A DNA stretch of 64,000 nt from Mesorhizobium sp. ES1-4. GTDB taxonomy: Bacteria; Pseudomonadota; Alphaproteobacteria; Rhizobiales; Rhizobiaceae. Positions within the stretch are counted from its first letter, which is position 1; the number at the start of each line of letters is the position of its first letter. Location of the stretch: the NCBI RefSeq assembly GCF_020164745.1, contig NZ_JAIUGV010000011.1, positions 1 through 64,000 on the forward strand, read 5' to 3'. Both the position numbers and the translations under genes were made by a program. This document shows positions 50,901-59,791 of this stretch, piece by piece. The notes under the pieces are model-generated. The model saw nothing but the letters and a program-made list of their open reading frames with translations, had not been told where the DNA came from and did no database searches.

Positions 50901-51365
50901 TTATGCGACCTTCTTGTTCTTGGAATTCAGCTTGGCCACGTCGAGGACCTCTGGCTGCTGGGCGACATGCGGATGCTCCGCGCCTGCATAGACGCGCAGG
51001 TTCTTCATCTGGCGACGGCCGAGCGGACCACGCGGGACCATGCGCTCAACAGCCTTTTCGACGACACGCTCGGGGAAACGGCCCTCGAGCAGCTGGCGCG
51101 CGGTGCGCTCCTTGATGCCGCCTGGGTGGCCGGTGTGCCAGTAATAGACCTTGTCGGTGAACTTCTTGCCGGTGAACACCACCTTGTCGGCATTGATGAC
51201 GATGACATTGTCGCCGTCGTCGACATGCGGGGTGAAGGTCGGCTTGTGCTTGCCGCGAAGATGATTGGCGATGACAGTGGCGAGACGGCCAACGACGAGA
51301 CCCTCGGCGTCGATCAGGATCCACTTCTTCACCACATCCGCAGGCTTCTGCGAAAAGGTTGTCAT
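50901..51365 (-). CDS. rplM: 50S ribosomal protein L13
   Basis: L13 is an early-assembly large-subunit protein. The 154-residue protein has KWILIDAEGLVVGRLATVIANHLRGK (about 14-39), VYYWHTGHPGGIKERT (about 73-88), and MVPRGPLGRRQMKNLRVYAGAEHPHVAQQP (about 108-137). The ATG at 51365 is used; the frame is open to 51404. It is the first gene of rplM-rpsI, and a thioesterase gene lies upstream on the same strand with a 230-base gap. Confidence 0.98.
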   Translation of the reverse strand: MTTFSQKPADVVKKWILIDAEGLVVGRLATVIANHLRGKHKPTFTPHVDDGDNVIVINADKVVFTGKKFTDKVYYWHTGHPGGIKERTARQLLEGRFPERVVEKAVERMVPRGPLGRRQMKNLRVYAGAEHPHVAQQPEVLDVAKLNSKNKKVA

Positions 51366-51595
51366 GTTTTTCTGCTCTCGGTTTGGACCTTCCCCAATCC
51401 ACAAATGACAAGGAAGGCGTTTCTTGTTGCTTGGATTGGCGAAAGACGCTTGTCATCAGCCAATAACAAAACGGCGGCCTTTGCGGGCCGCTGCTTCGTG
51501 ATGGCTTATAGGCGAGCGGAGTAATCGCGTCAAGGCAGCGGAAAAGTCTCGCGGCGCGGAAAATAACGTAGAAACAATAGCTTGGATCAAAGGTA

Positions 51596-52060
51596 TTATT
51601 TTACCACATCTGCGGTGCGCTTCGGCGGGATCGAATAGGTGCCCGTGGCATGCGCTACAGTCTGTCCATCCGGACCGGCGACGATATCGATGTCGAACAC
51701 CATCAGGCTCTTTCCCAGCTTCAGGATGCGGCAATGCCCCTCTATCGGCCCGGCCTCGGCCTTGCGCACGAAGTTGATGTTGAGGTTGGTGGTGACCGAG
51801 AGCGCATCCGGCCCGGCATGACTGAGCACGCAGACATAACCGCCAATATCGGCCAGCGTGAAAAGGGCAGGGCCTGACACCGTGCCGCCGGGACGCAAAT
51901 GCCGTTCGCCGGCATTGAGCCGCACGATGCAGCCGCCGGGAAACACGTCGATCGCCTCGTAGGCGGCGGAACTCTCGTTGAGTTGCGGAAACACGGCCGC
52001 CATCAGCACATTGATTTGCGCTGCGGTCAGCACCGGCTTGAGATTGGTCTGGGCGGGCAT
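51596..52060 (-). CDS. PaaI-family (hotdog fold) thioesterase
   Basis: The 154-residue protein has the hotdog thioesterase pattern: HLRPGGTVSGPALFTLADIGGYVC (about 54-77) with the active-site HxxxGG-like segment, then TTNLNINFVRKAEAG (about 90-104). Members hydrolyse acyl- or aryl-CoA thioesters. The ATG at 52060 is the family start; the frame is open far upstream as a shadow of the opposite gene. It is divergent from an enoyl-CoA hydratase. Its place before rplM is a common rhizobial order. Confidence 0.85.
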   Translation of the reverse strand: MPAQTNLKPVLTAAQINVLMAAVFPQLNESSAAYEAIDVFPGGCIVRLNAGERHLRPGGTVSGPALFTLADIGGYVCVLSHAGPDALSVTTNLNINFVRKAEAGPIEGHCRILKLGKSLMVFDIDIVAGPDGQTVAHATGTYSIPPKRTADVVK

Positions 52061-52214
52061 GTCGGTCTCTCGTTCTGCGCAAAGCCTTAATGAACGCGGT
52101 GGGGCGTTTCTGGCAACACATACGTCGCCCTGGCGCAAGCGATGGGTGTTGGACGAAAGCCGATCCGCTATTAGATAGTCTGGCAGCCCGACCGGAATCG
52201 CGGAGACCCCAGCC

Positions 52215-53036
52215 ATGGCCGAAATCCTTGCCATCAAGCCTGCCGCCGTCGAGGGGCCGATCGCGACGAGCCTGGACAAGGGCGTGTTGCGCTTGACTCT
52301 CGCCAATCCGCCAGCCAACGCCTTGTCGCTGGGGGTGATGGCGACGCTAACGGCGGAACTCGACCGCGCCAGGGCTGACCGGGCCGTTCGTGTCATCGTC
52401 CTGTCGGCGGCCGGCAAGGTGTTCTGCGCCGGCCACGACCTCAAGGAGATGACCGCGCGCCGCGCCGATGCCGATCGCGGCAAGGCTTTTTTTGAAGAGA
52501 CCTTCGCCGCTTGCGCCATGCTGATGCAGACGATCGTGCGCCATCCCTTGCCTGTCATCGCCGAGGTGGACGGCCTGGCGACAGCCGCTGGCCTGCAACT
52601 GGTTGCGAGCTGCGACCTGGCGATCGCCTCGCATGAGGCGACCTTCTGTACGCCGGGCGTCAATATCGGCCTGTTCTGCTCGACGCCGATGGTGGCGCTG
52701 TCGCGCAATGTATCACGCAAGCAGGCAATGGAGATGCTTCTGACCGGCGAGACGATCGATGCCGCGACGGCGAAGGAATTCGGCCTCGTCAACCGCGTCG
52801 TGCCGCGCGAATACCTGAATCAGATTGTCACCAAATACGCGCAAACCATTGCTTCCAAATCATCTTTGGTGGTGAAGACCGGCAAGGAAGCCTTTTACGC
52901 GCAGGCCGAGATGGGCTTGGCGGATGCCTATGCATATACCGGTCGCGTCATGGTCGAGAACATGCTGGCGCGCGACGCGGAAGAGGGCATTGGTGCTTTC
53001 TTCGGCAAGCGCAAGCCGGAATGGACGGACGAATAG
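52215..53036 (+). CDS. Enoyl-CoA hydratase
   Basis: The 273-residue crotonase-fold protein has the oxyanion-hole blocks VFCAGHDLKEMTARR (about 73-87) and AEVDGLATAAGLQLVASCDLAIAS (about 116-139), which are typical. The catalytic glutamates of the classical enzyme are not clearly both present (AGLQLVAS in place of GGGCELAL), so hydratase activity is not certain; relatives such as ECHDC3 have lost them. The C-terminal 30 residues are rather short of conserved features. It leads a run of tightly spaced genes. Confidence 0.85.
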   Translation: MAEILAIKPAAVEGPIATSLDKGVLRLTLANPPANALSLGVMATLTAELDRARADRAVRVIVLSAAGKVFCAGHDLKEMTARRADADRGKAFFEETFAACAMLMQTIVRHPLPVIAEVDGLATAAGLQLVASCDLAIASHEATFCTPGVNIGLFCSTPMVALSRNVSRKQAMEMLLTGETIDAATAKEFGLVNRVVPREYLNQIVTKYAQTIASKSSLVVKTGKEAFYAQAEMGLADAYAYTGRVMVENMLARDAEEGIGAFFGKRKPEWTDE

Positions 53037-53042
53037 GAAACC

Positions 53043-53465
53043 ATGGAACCGCGCATCTCCATCATCACCATCGCGACGGACGATCTCGATCGTGCGGTGC
53101 GTTTCTACGAGGCAATGGGTCTGAGGCGTCACGCCGGGATCACCGATGGTATCGCTTTCTTCCAGATGGGCGGCGCCATTCTCGGCCTGTTTCCGCGGGC
53201 CAGCGCCGAGGAGGATGCGGGGTTCGCCTTCGCCAGGGCGCCCTCGGCCGTCTATCTCGCCTACAACACTCGCTCCGATGCCGAAGTCGACGAGGTGCTG
53301 GCGCAAGCCGAAAGGGCTGGCGGGCGCGTCGTCAAGCCGGCCGGCCGCGCCTTCTGGGGCGGCTGGTATGGCTATTTCGCCGACGCTGATGGACATGTCT
53401 GGGAAGTCGCGCACAACCCTGCTTTTCCGATCGCGGACGACGGCACGATTTCGCTGCCGGATTGA
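53043..53465 (+). CDS. VOC (glyoxalase/bleomycin-resistance) family protein
   Basis: The 140-residue protein has two vicinal-oxygen-chelate modules: ISIITIATDDLDRAVRFYEAMGL (about 4-26) and GGWYGYFADADGHVWEVAHNPAF (about 106-128), with metal ligands likely the Glu in WEVAHN and the early positions. These small enzymes act on diverse substrates; this one lies next to a crotonase family gene but no pathway is clear. It starts six bases after the crotonase stop. Confidence 0.85.
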   Translation: MEPRISIITIATDDLDRAVRFYEAMGLRRHAGITDGIAFFQMGGAILGLFPRASAEEDAGFAFARAPSAVYLAYNTRSDAEVDEVLAQAERAGGRVVKPAGRAFWGGWYGYFADADGHVWEVAHNPAFPIADDGTISLPD

Positions 53466-54241
53466 TGGGCTACCGCAAGCAGCTGACACGGCTCAAGGCG
53501 CCGTATCTCAAGCGTATTCTGCTTGACCCTGAGCGCGTGACCGAATGGGAAAAATACCCCTGGAACCTGCCGCTGTTTCGCGGCCACGAATTCCAGCTCG
53601 AATTCACCACGCCGATCACCATCATCGTCGGCGAGAACGGCACCGGCAAATCCACGTTGCTCGAGGCGATCGGCGCACTGGCCGGCTATGACGAGGCCGG
53701 CGGAGGCAAGGGCTATCGGCCGGTCGACCACTCCAGCGCCATCGACAAGAGTGGAGCGGCGCTGGCGAACACATTCCGTGGCCACTGGCTGCCAAAAGTC
53801 ACCGCCGGCTGGTTCTTTCGCGCCGAATCCTTCTACTCGGTGGCCCGCTATCTCGACCAGGCGGCGCTGGATTCTGGTGGCGCGCCGCCGGATTTCCTGT
53901 CCTGGTCGCATGGCGAAGGCTTCATCCGCTTCTTCGAGGAGCGCTGCCGCAGGCAAGGCATCTATATCCTCGACGAGCCCGAAAGCGCGCTATCGCCGTC
54001 GCGCCAGATCGAATTGCTCAAGATGTTGCGGCGCATGGATCGATCGGGCACCGCCCAGGTGATCATGGCGACCCATTCGCCGCTGCTGATGGCCTGTCCC
54101 GGCGCGCAATTGTTCCGCATCAGCCGCTTCGGGCTCGATCCGACCGATTTCACCGACACCGATCACTTTCGCATGATGCGCGACTTCTGCTCCGATCCGC
54201 GCTCCTTTATGGAGGAAGCGCTCGAGGAGGACGACGTGTGA
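53465..54241 (+). CDS. AAA-family ATPase (COG3910-like)
   Basis: The 258-residue ABC/SMC-like ATPase has Walker A GENGTGKSTLLEAIG (about 57-71), a late Walker B RQGIYILDEPESALSPSRQIELL (about 167-189) and the switch His in MATHSPLLMACPGAQ. The ABC signature is weak (SWSHGEGF). Such stand-alone ATPases (COG3910) are widespread, of unknown role. The start at 53465 ATG overlaps the VOC stop; a TTG at 53462 is also possible. The GTG of the next gene overlaps its stop. Confidence 0.85.
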   Translation: MGYRKQLTRLKAPYLKRILLDPERVTEWEKYPWNLPLFRGHEFQLEFTTPITIIVGENGTGKSTLLEAIGALAGYDEAGGGKGYRPVDHSSAIDKSGAALANTFRGHWLPKVTAGWFFRAESFYSVARYLDQAALDSGGAPPDFLSWSHGEGFIRFFEERCRRQGIYILDEPESALSPSRQIELLKMLRRMDRSGTAQVIMATHSPLLMACPGAQLFRISRFGLDPTDFTDTDHFRMMRDFCSDPRSFMEEALEEDDV

Positions 54242-54999
54242 GCGTCAACGACGATGATCTCAACTGGCGGGTCGAACAGGCTTGCCGAGAAGGCTGGCCC
54301 GCCGCCACCGAACGGGTCTCGGATGGCTGGCTTCTGCGGCGGTCGGGCGGCAGGGTCCGTCGCCCCAATTCGGTCAATCCGTTGCGTGGCGAGCGAACCG
54401 CACCGGCTGAGGTCTTGGCGGTCGCGGAGGCCTTTTACGCGGATCACTGCCAGACACCGTTGTTCCGGGTTCCCAGTATCGCGGATGAGATGGACGGGGT
54501 GCTCGATCGGCACGGCTATGTCAGGGAAGGTGGCACGATTCATCTCTACAATAACATCGAAGACTTGGCGCAAGTGCGCGACGAGCAGGTTGCCGTTTCA
54601 TCGGCGCCAACCGAAAACTGGTTCGATGCGCGCTTTCGCATGGAATCCTATGACGATGCCGAGCGCCGCATCTTCCGCGAGATGACGGCACTGATCGTGG
54701 GTGACAGGGCCTTCGTGTCGTGTGAGCAGGAAGGCATGATCGTTGCGATCGCCTTCGGCGTCATTCGCGATGGTCTGCTTGTCGTGGAGTCGGTTGGAAC
54801 CGACAGCCGTTTCAGGCAGCAAGGCCTGGGCCGCCGCACCGTTGGCGGGCTGGTGGATTGGGCGCGGCGCGCAGGCGCCTCGGCGGCATGCTTGCAGGTG
54901 GTCGCCGACAACACGCCCGGCCGTGCGCTTTACGCCTCGCTCGGGTTCAGCCAGGAACTCTATCGATATCATTATCGCAGGAAGGCAATTGCCCAGTGA
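54238..54999 (+). CDS. GNAT family N-acetyltransferase
   Basis: The 253-residue protein has an N-terminal domain of about 125 residues with little recognisable sequence and a C-terminal GNAT domain (about 140-250): IVAIAFGVIRDGLLVVESVGTDSRFRQQGLGRRTVGGLVDWA, with the acetyl-CoA loop R-x-x-G-x-G. The start is GTG at 54238, overlapping the ATPase stop, and its stop overlaps the next GTG. The substrate is unknown. Confidence 0.85.
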   Translation: MSVNDDDLNWRVEQACREGWPAATERVSDGWLLRRSGGRVRRPNSVNPLRGERTAPAEVLAVAEAFYADHCQTPLFRVPSIADEMDGVLDRHGYVREGGTIHLYNNIEDLAQVRDEQVAVSSAPTENWFDARFRMESYDDAERRIFREMTALIVGDRAFVSCEQEGMIVAIAFGVIRDGLLVVESVGTDSRFRQQGLGRRTVGGLVDWARRAGASAACLQVVADNTPGRALYASLGFSQELYRYHYRRKAIAQ

Positions 55000-55517
55000 A
55001 TCACGACAGCTACGACAATGCCTATATCGGCGGCATCCTCAATTCGGTGAAGACCATCGCCATGGTCGGCGCGTCGGCGAATGATGTCAGGCCGAGCTAT
55101 TTCGTGCTGAAATACCTGCTGGCCAAGGGGTTTTCGGTGTTCCCGATCAATCCAGGCCAGGCCGGCAAGGAAATCCTCGGCCGGATGACCTATGCCAGGC
55201 TTGCCGACATACCGGAGGCGATCGACATGGTCGACATTTTCCGCAATGCCGCTGCGGTTCCCGGCATCGTCGACGAGGTGTTGCAACTCGATCCCTTGCC
55301 GAAAGTCATCTGGATGCAGCTTGGCGTGCGTCATGACGAGGCCGCCGCGCGTGCCGAGGCGGCGGGCATCAAGGTGGTGATGAACCGCTGCCCCAAGATC
55401 GAATATGGCAAGCTGTCCGGCGAGATCGGCTGGACCGGTGTCAATTCCGGAGTGCTGTCGTCGAAGAAGCCGCTGATGCGCCAGGGCTTCCAGAGTTTTG
55501 GGGTGCGGCAGAAATAG
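54996..55517 (+). CDS. CoA-binding protein (YccU/DUF1022-like)
   Basis: The 173-residue protein matches the CoA-binding Rossmann domain family (YccU/YneT type): IAMVGASANDVRPSYFVLKYLLAKGFSVFPINPG (about 21-54), DIPEAIDMVDIFRNAAAVPGIVDEVL (about 72-97) and WMQLGVRHDEAAARAEAAGIKVVMNRCPKIEYG (about 108-140). The substrate or partner is not known. The GTG at 54996 overlaps the GNAT stop. It precedes metY by 154 bases. Confidence 0.85.
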   Translation: MNHDSYDNAYIGGILNSVKTIAMVGASANDVRPSYFVLKYLLAKGFSVFPINPGQAGKEILGRMTYARLADIPEAIDMVDIFRNAAAVPGIVDEVLQLDPLPKVIWMQLGVRHDEAAARAEAAGIKVVMNRCPKIEYGKLSGEIGWTGVNSGVLSSKKPLMRQGFQSFGVRQK

Positions 55518-55538
55518 ACGCGATACAGAGCGCAAAAT

Positions 55539-55568
55539 TATTCCGCGGAATACCGCATTATCCTGCGG
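55539..55568 (+). promoter_or_regulatory. Palindrome pair upstream of metY
   Basis: TATTCCGCGGAATA (55539-55552) is a 14-base perfect palindrome, followed directly by CCGCA-TTATCC-TGCGG (55553-55568). They lie about 120 bases before the metY start. The palindrome suits a dimeric regulator. The 3' part of the leader (GATTTAAAAGCTCAAAGGG before GGGAGG) recalls the end of SAM-II riboswitches, but I could not fold a convincing SAM-II pseudoknot. Confidence 0.45.
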
Positions 55569-55671
55569 TGTGATCGAAGGATCGGCGCCGAAAGGTATTT
55601 TCTTCTTTGCATTCGCACGCCGCCTTCGCCAAGAATGCGCGGCCGATTTAAAAGCTCAAAGGGAGGTTTCA

Positions 55672-56952
55672 GTGACCCGTTCGCCCGGTTTCAACACGCT
55701 CGCCGTCCATGCCGGAGCCAAGCCAGATCCGGCCACCGGCGCGCGCGCCACGCCGATTTACCAGACGACCTCCTTCGTCTTCGACGACGCTGATCACGCC
55801 GCTTCGCTGTTCGGGCTGAAGGCTTTCGGCAACATCTACACCCGCATCATGAACCCGACCCAGGCGGTGCTCGAGGAGCGCGTCGCGGCCCTCGAGGGTG
55901 GCACGGCCGCGTTGGCGGTTGCATCCGGCCATGCCGCGCAGGTGATCGTCTTCCACAATCTGATGCAGCCCGGCGACAATTTCGTCGCCGCCAACAAGCT
56001 TTACGGTGGTTCCATCAACCAGTTCGGCCATGCCTTCAAGAACTATGGCTGGGAGGTGCGCTGGGCCGACACCAATGATCTCTCGACCTTCGAGAGCCAG
56101 ATCGACGACAGGACCAAGGCGATCTTCATCGAGAGCCTGGCCAATCCGGGTGGCACCTTCGTCGACATCGAGAAGATCGGCGACATCGCGCGCAAGCACG
56201 GCCTGCCGTTGATCGTCGACAACACGCTGGCCTCGCCCTATCTGATCCGCCCGATCGAGCACGGCGCCGACATCGTCGTCCATTCGCTGACCAAGTTCAT
56301 CGGCGGCCACGGCAATTCGATCGGCGGCGTCATTGTCGACGGAGGCACCTTCGATTGGTCGAAGTCGGGCAAGTACCCGATGTTGTCGGAACCGCGCCCC
56401 GAATATGGCGGCCTCGTCCTGCACGAAACCTTCGGCAATTTCGCTTTCGCCATCGCCGCGCGCGTGCTCGGCCTGCGCGATCTTGGACCTGCGATCTCGC
56501 CCTTCAATGCCTTCCTCATCCTGACCGGACTCGAAACCTTGCCGCTGCGCATGCAGCGCCACTGCGACAACGCGATCACGGTCGCCGGCTGGCTGTCCAA
56601 CCATCCCAAGGTCGCCTGGGTGAACTATCCCGGCCTGCCGGGGGACAAGAACAACGCCTTGCAGAAGAAATATTCGCCGCTAGGCTCCGGCGCCGTATTC
56701 ACCTTCGGCCTCAAGGGCGGCTACGAGGCTGGCATCAAGTTCGTCGAGGCACTCGAACTCTTCTCGCATCTGGCCAATGTCGGCGACACCAAGTCATTGG
56801 TCATTCATCCGGCCTCGACCACGCACCGCCAGCTTTCCGACGAGCAGAAGGTCAAGGCGGGCGCCGGGCCGGACACGGTGCGGCTGTCCATCGGCATCGA
56901 GGATGTCACCGACATCGTCGCCGACCTCGAACAGGCGCTCGCCAAGGTTTGA
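55672..56952 (+). CDS. metY: O-acetylhomoserine sulfhydrylase (aminocarboxypropyltransferase)
   Basis: MetY uses pyridoxal phosphate to make homocysteine from O-acetylhomoserine and sulphide. The 426-residue protein has NIYTRIMNPTQAVLEERVAALEGG (about 52-75) and the PLP-lysine SLTKFIGGHGNSIGGV (Lys near 207), plus TLPLRMQRHCDNA (about 289-301). The GTG at 55672 with GGGAGG five bases upstream is chosen. The open frame to 55498 is unlikely to be protein. The upstream 120 bases hold a strong palindrome. Confidence 0.93.
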   Translation: MTRSPGFNTLAVHAGAKPDPATGARATPIYQTTSFVFDDADHAASLFGLKAFGNIYTRIMNPTQAVLEERVAALEGGTAALAVASGHAAQVIVFHNLMQPGDNFVAANKLYGGSINQFGHAFKNYGWEVRWADTNDLSTFESQIDDRTKAIFIESLANPGGTFVDIEKIGDIARKHGLPLIVDNTLASPYLIRPIEHGADIVVHSLTKFIGGHGNSIGGVIVDGGTFDWSKSGKYPMLSEPRPEYGGLVLHETFGNFAFAIAARVLGLRDLGPAISPFNAFLILTGLETLPLRMQRHCDNAITVAGWLSNHPKVAWVNYPGLPGDKNNALQKKYSPLGSGAVFTFGLKGGYEAGIKFVEALELFSHLANVGDTKSLVIHPASTTHRQLSDEQKVKAGAGPDTVRLSIGIEDVTDIVADLEQALAKV

Positions 56953-56958
56953 TTGCCG

Positions 56959-57303
56959 ATGACCGCGTTTCTTTCCGTCGATACAAAAAGCGTCGAGCCA
57001 GAATCCGGCGCGCCCGCGCCGGATCGCCTGATCTCGGGCGATCCGAAATTCCGCACCTGGAACGTCGAGGAGCGCGACGGTGGCCTCTATGCCGGCATCT
57101 GGGAATCGACCCCGGGCAAATGGCGCATCGCCTATGACGAATGGGAGTTCTGCCACATTCTCTCTGGCGTCTCGGTAATCGCGGAGGAAGGCGGCGAAGC
57201 GCGCACGGTCAAGAACGGCGACAGTTTCGTGCTGCGCCCGGGCTTCAAGGGAAGCTGGGAAGTGCTTGAAACGACTCGCAAGGAGTACGTGATCAAGCTT
57301 TGA
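56959..57303 (+). CDS. Cupin domain-containing protein
   Basis: The 114-residue protein is a single cupin barrel of the cupin_3 (DUF861) type: AGIWESTPGKWRIAYDEWEFCHILSG (about 45-70), followed by GDSFVLRPGFKGSWEVLE (about 86-103), which contains the usual PGF motif. It follows metY after six bases. Possible roles are small-molecule binding or epimerisation; none can be inferred. Confidence 0.85.
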   Translation: MTAFLSVDTKSVEPESGAPAPDRLISGDPKFRTWNVEERDGGLYAGIWESTPGKWRIAYDEWEFCHILSGVSVIAEEGGEARTVKNGDSFVLRPGFKGSWEVLETTRKEYVIKL

Positions 57304-57353
57304 AAGCTTGATCACGTATCGAGGATCGGATCGGATTCCGGGCAACTCGCCAG

Positions 57354-58602
57354 CTAGAAATCGACGGCGAGCGATTCCAGCCCATGGAAGTGGTAGGTGT
57401 CGCGGAAGCGCGGGATTTCGGCAAGACGCAGTTGCGGGTGCCGCTCGAACAAGGTCTTCAGCGAAACCTGCAGTTCAAGGCGCGCGAGCGGCGCGCCGAT
57501 GCAGAAATGGATCCCGGCGCCGAACGACACATTTTTCTGGTCGGTCCGCTCCGGACGAAAGGCCTGCGGCTCGGCGAAGGCAAGCGGGTCATGATTGGCC
57601 ATGCCAAGCAAAAGCCCTATCGTCTGGCCCGGCCGTACGACGATGCCGGGTGAGAGTTCGATCTCCTCATAGGCATAGCGCGTGAACATGTGCAACGGCG
57701 CGTCGAAGCGCAGGCACTCCTCGACCGTCGCCGCGGTCGCTTGCGCCGAGGTGAAGAAGCGGCGCGGGTCGCCGCCTTGCGCCAGGATGGAGTGGATGGC
57801 ATTGCCGGTCTGGTGCACGGTCTTCATGCCCGGCGTTGAGCAGCAGGATGGCCGAGGAAACCAGTTCGTCCTCCGATAATTTCTGGCCGTCTTCCTGGGC
57901 CGAGATCAGCAGCGATAGCAGGTCATCGCCCGGGTTCTTGCGCCGCTCGGTGACGTAGCCGCGCAGGAAATCGGAAAATTCGCGTGCGGCACGGTTGGCG
58001 GTGTCCTCGGTCTCGCGTGTGCGGCCATGGATGTACATGGCGACCATCCGATGCGACCAGTCGAGCAGTTGCGGCCCCATATCGACAGGCACGCCAAGCA
58101 TTTCGGCGATGATGATGATCGGCAACGGGGAGGCGAAGGCCGGCAAGAGATCGACGGACTTGCCAGGTTCGAAGCGATCGATCAATTCGTTGGCGAGCAC
58201 TTCGACACGCGGCCGCAACCGTTCCACCTGGCGTGAGACGAAGGCACGGTTGACCAGTGTTCTCAGCCGGGTGTGGACCGGCGGCTCAAGCTCCAGCATC
58301 GAATTGGCTTCAACGCCGTCGAATGCCTTGAGATGGCTTCGGTCCTGTCCGATGCCACGGCTGTCGGGAATGCCGGCCGGGTTCTGGCGGCCGAAGCGGC
58401 GGTCACGCAGCAGTCTGTTGACATCGGCGAAGCCGCCAAAGCACCAGAAGCCGAACTCTTCCCAGAAAAACCCATTCGACGCTTGGTGCAGGAAGCCGTA
58501 GGCCTCGTAAGGGTTCAGGAAGAAAGCCGGTTCGCGCGGGTCGAGCTGGAGCCGGCGAGTGGCTGGATCAAAGGCGAGGTAGGAGAGCGTCGGTTTGGTC
58601 AT
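57354..58602 (-). pseudogene. Cytochrome P450 with a frameshift in the I-helix
   Basis: The start at 58602 (MTKPTLSYLAF) gives an N-terminal part of about 260 residues reading SAILLLNAGHE, which is the I-helix region. At about 57820-57826 the frame changes and the rest continues as TVHQTGNAIHS, ECLRFDAPLHMFTRYA (K-helix region), and the haem-binding FGAGIHFCIGAPLARLE (Cys ligand), ending at 57354. Family members have AGHEAT at the junction, which fits a two-base deletion. Length without the shift would be about 415 residues. It is a recent pseudogene or a sequencing error. Upstream, an FAD oxidoreductase remnant lies on the other strand. Confidence 0.8.
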
Positions 58603-58711
58603 GCCGGACCCATAGCGCGGCTTGCCAGCCTCATTCCAGACCGTATGTTGGCGACCCACGGGTTTAGATGTCGGCGGACCCACGAATTGAGCCAGCTGGT
58701 GTGGTTGCGGA

Positions 58712-58862
58712 ATGCCTGAACGGATAAATGTGATCGTAGCGGCGCGGGTATCGCCGGTCTTTCCACGGCGTGGTCGCTGCGGTCGGGCGTCGTGTGGCCA
58801 AAGCCATCGGCGATAGCGATGTTGGCGGCCTCAAGGACTGGCTTCGGGCAGAGCTAGCGTAA
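58712..58862 (+). pseudogene. FAD-dependent oxidoreductase remnant
   Basis: The ATG at 58712 gives MPERINVIVA; a one-base shift at 58741 continues as GAGIAGLSTAWSLRS, the dinucleotide-binding motif of FAD oxidoreductases. A third frame then gives VGRRVAKAIGDSDVGGLKDWLRAEL to a stop at 58860, like the C-terminus of such a protein. Only about 50 of the expected 400 or so residues remain, in three frames. Non-functional. Confidence 0.55.
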
Positions 58863-58869
58863 CGCGATC

Positions 58870-59460
58870 CTAATCCTGGCAATGCCTCGGAATATGCACA
58901 CGCCGCCAGCCGGATGAGCCTTCGCGCATCAGCACGCGCCGCTCGACGGTCTGGTATGAGGCAGGAATGTCGATGAATAGCCTTTGCTCGGGCCGCACCA
59001 GCACCTCCTCGGCGATCCTGTCATGTTGCGCCGGAATGAAGACGCGGCGCGTGCGCTCGGGCTGGATCACCACCATCTCGGCGACGCGTTCGTAGCGCGC
59101 CTTGTGCCAGACCTTGCACAGCACCCGGCGGCCATGGATGACGCGCCATTCCCAGGAATAACCGCCGCCGTCGACCCTGACCGTGTGATAGATGGTCCGG
59201 GTGATTGCCGGGACCACTTCGTATCGAACCTGTGCCGGAACGGTCGTCACCAGGCGCTCGCGCGTGCCGTAGATCGGCGGGTCATAGTCGACCTGCCGGC
59301 CGGGGGGACTGACCATGACGTCTTCGTAGACCGTGTCATAAACGGCCGGTGTGCGGACGGGCTCGTAGCATTCGACGGCGCGGCCGCCGGCCGAAGTTTG
59401 CGAAATCGAGCCGAGCACGGTCAGCCCGGCAATGGCGAAGCATGCGGTTTTCCCTGACAT
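58870..59460 (-). CDS. Exported protein of unknown function, Tyr/Val/Arg-rich
   Basis: The 196-residue protein has a signal peptide (about 1-24, ending TSAGG). The mature part has repeating short motifs built around R/V-x-V, such as VRTPAVYDTVYEDV, RYEVVPAITRTIY, RYERVAEMVVIQP, RVFIPAQHDRIAEEV and RLFIDIPASYQTVERRV, suggesting an extended beta-rich fold. Two or three cysteines occur (ECYEP, CKVWH, HCQD). The ATG at 59460 has a GGGGAG site. I do not recognise the family. Confidence 0.6.
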   Translation of the reverse strand: MSGKTACFAIAGLTVLGSISQTSAGGRAVECYEPVRTPAVYDTVYEDVMVSPPGRQVDYDPPIYGTRERLVTTVPAQVRYEVVPAITRTIYHTVRVDGGGYSWEWRVIHGRRVLCKVWHKARYERVAEMVVIQPERTRRVFIPAQHDRIAEEVLVRPEQRLFIDIPASYQTVERRVLMREGSSGWRRVHIPRHCQD

Positions 59461-59791
59461 GGCACTCCCCTGAACGGCACAATGACGGTTCAACGTAGAA
59501 TTTTAGGGATGTCGTTGCGGAGAAAAGCGGTCCGACGCATTGCGTTGAGTGACGAGGTTAAGAAACTGCTACCTGGCACGGACCGGCTCCGTATTCTGGC
59601 CCGGCATTGCGTCAGCTGCTTCTAATCCTTGCCCGGAAGCTTGATTCGACTTACCCAGATGGCTAGGACGGGTCGGCCTTGCACAAGGATGAGCCGGCAT
59701 CCTATTTACATCTTGACGATCCAGAACCGATTCTGCCCGAGCTGCCAGCCTGTCCGGCGCCGGAATCCCACCGCGAGACAAGAGATAACTG
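59461..59791. other. Upstream region of clpP
   Basis: This 331-base gap lies between the divergent exported-protein gene and clpP. It must hold both promoters. I do not see a convincing sigma-32 promoter or strong hairpin, although CTTGATT near 59640 resembles a heat-shock -35 box without a good -10 box. Confidence 0.4.

Noticed and set aside
52347..52634. Minus-strand ORF inside the enoyl-CoA hydratase gene
   Set aside because: It is a shadow of the conserved crotonase frame.
53043..55517. Defence or toxin-antitoxin system from ATPase plus GNAT
   Set aside because: The ATPase resembles COG3910 housekeeping-type proteins, the GNAT is not a toxin-sized type II toxin, and there is no antitoxin or effector nearby.
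59629..59700. Sigma-32 promoter of clpP
   Set aside because: A CTTGATT box is present but no properly spaced -10 element could be found.
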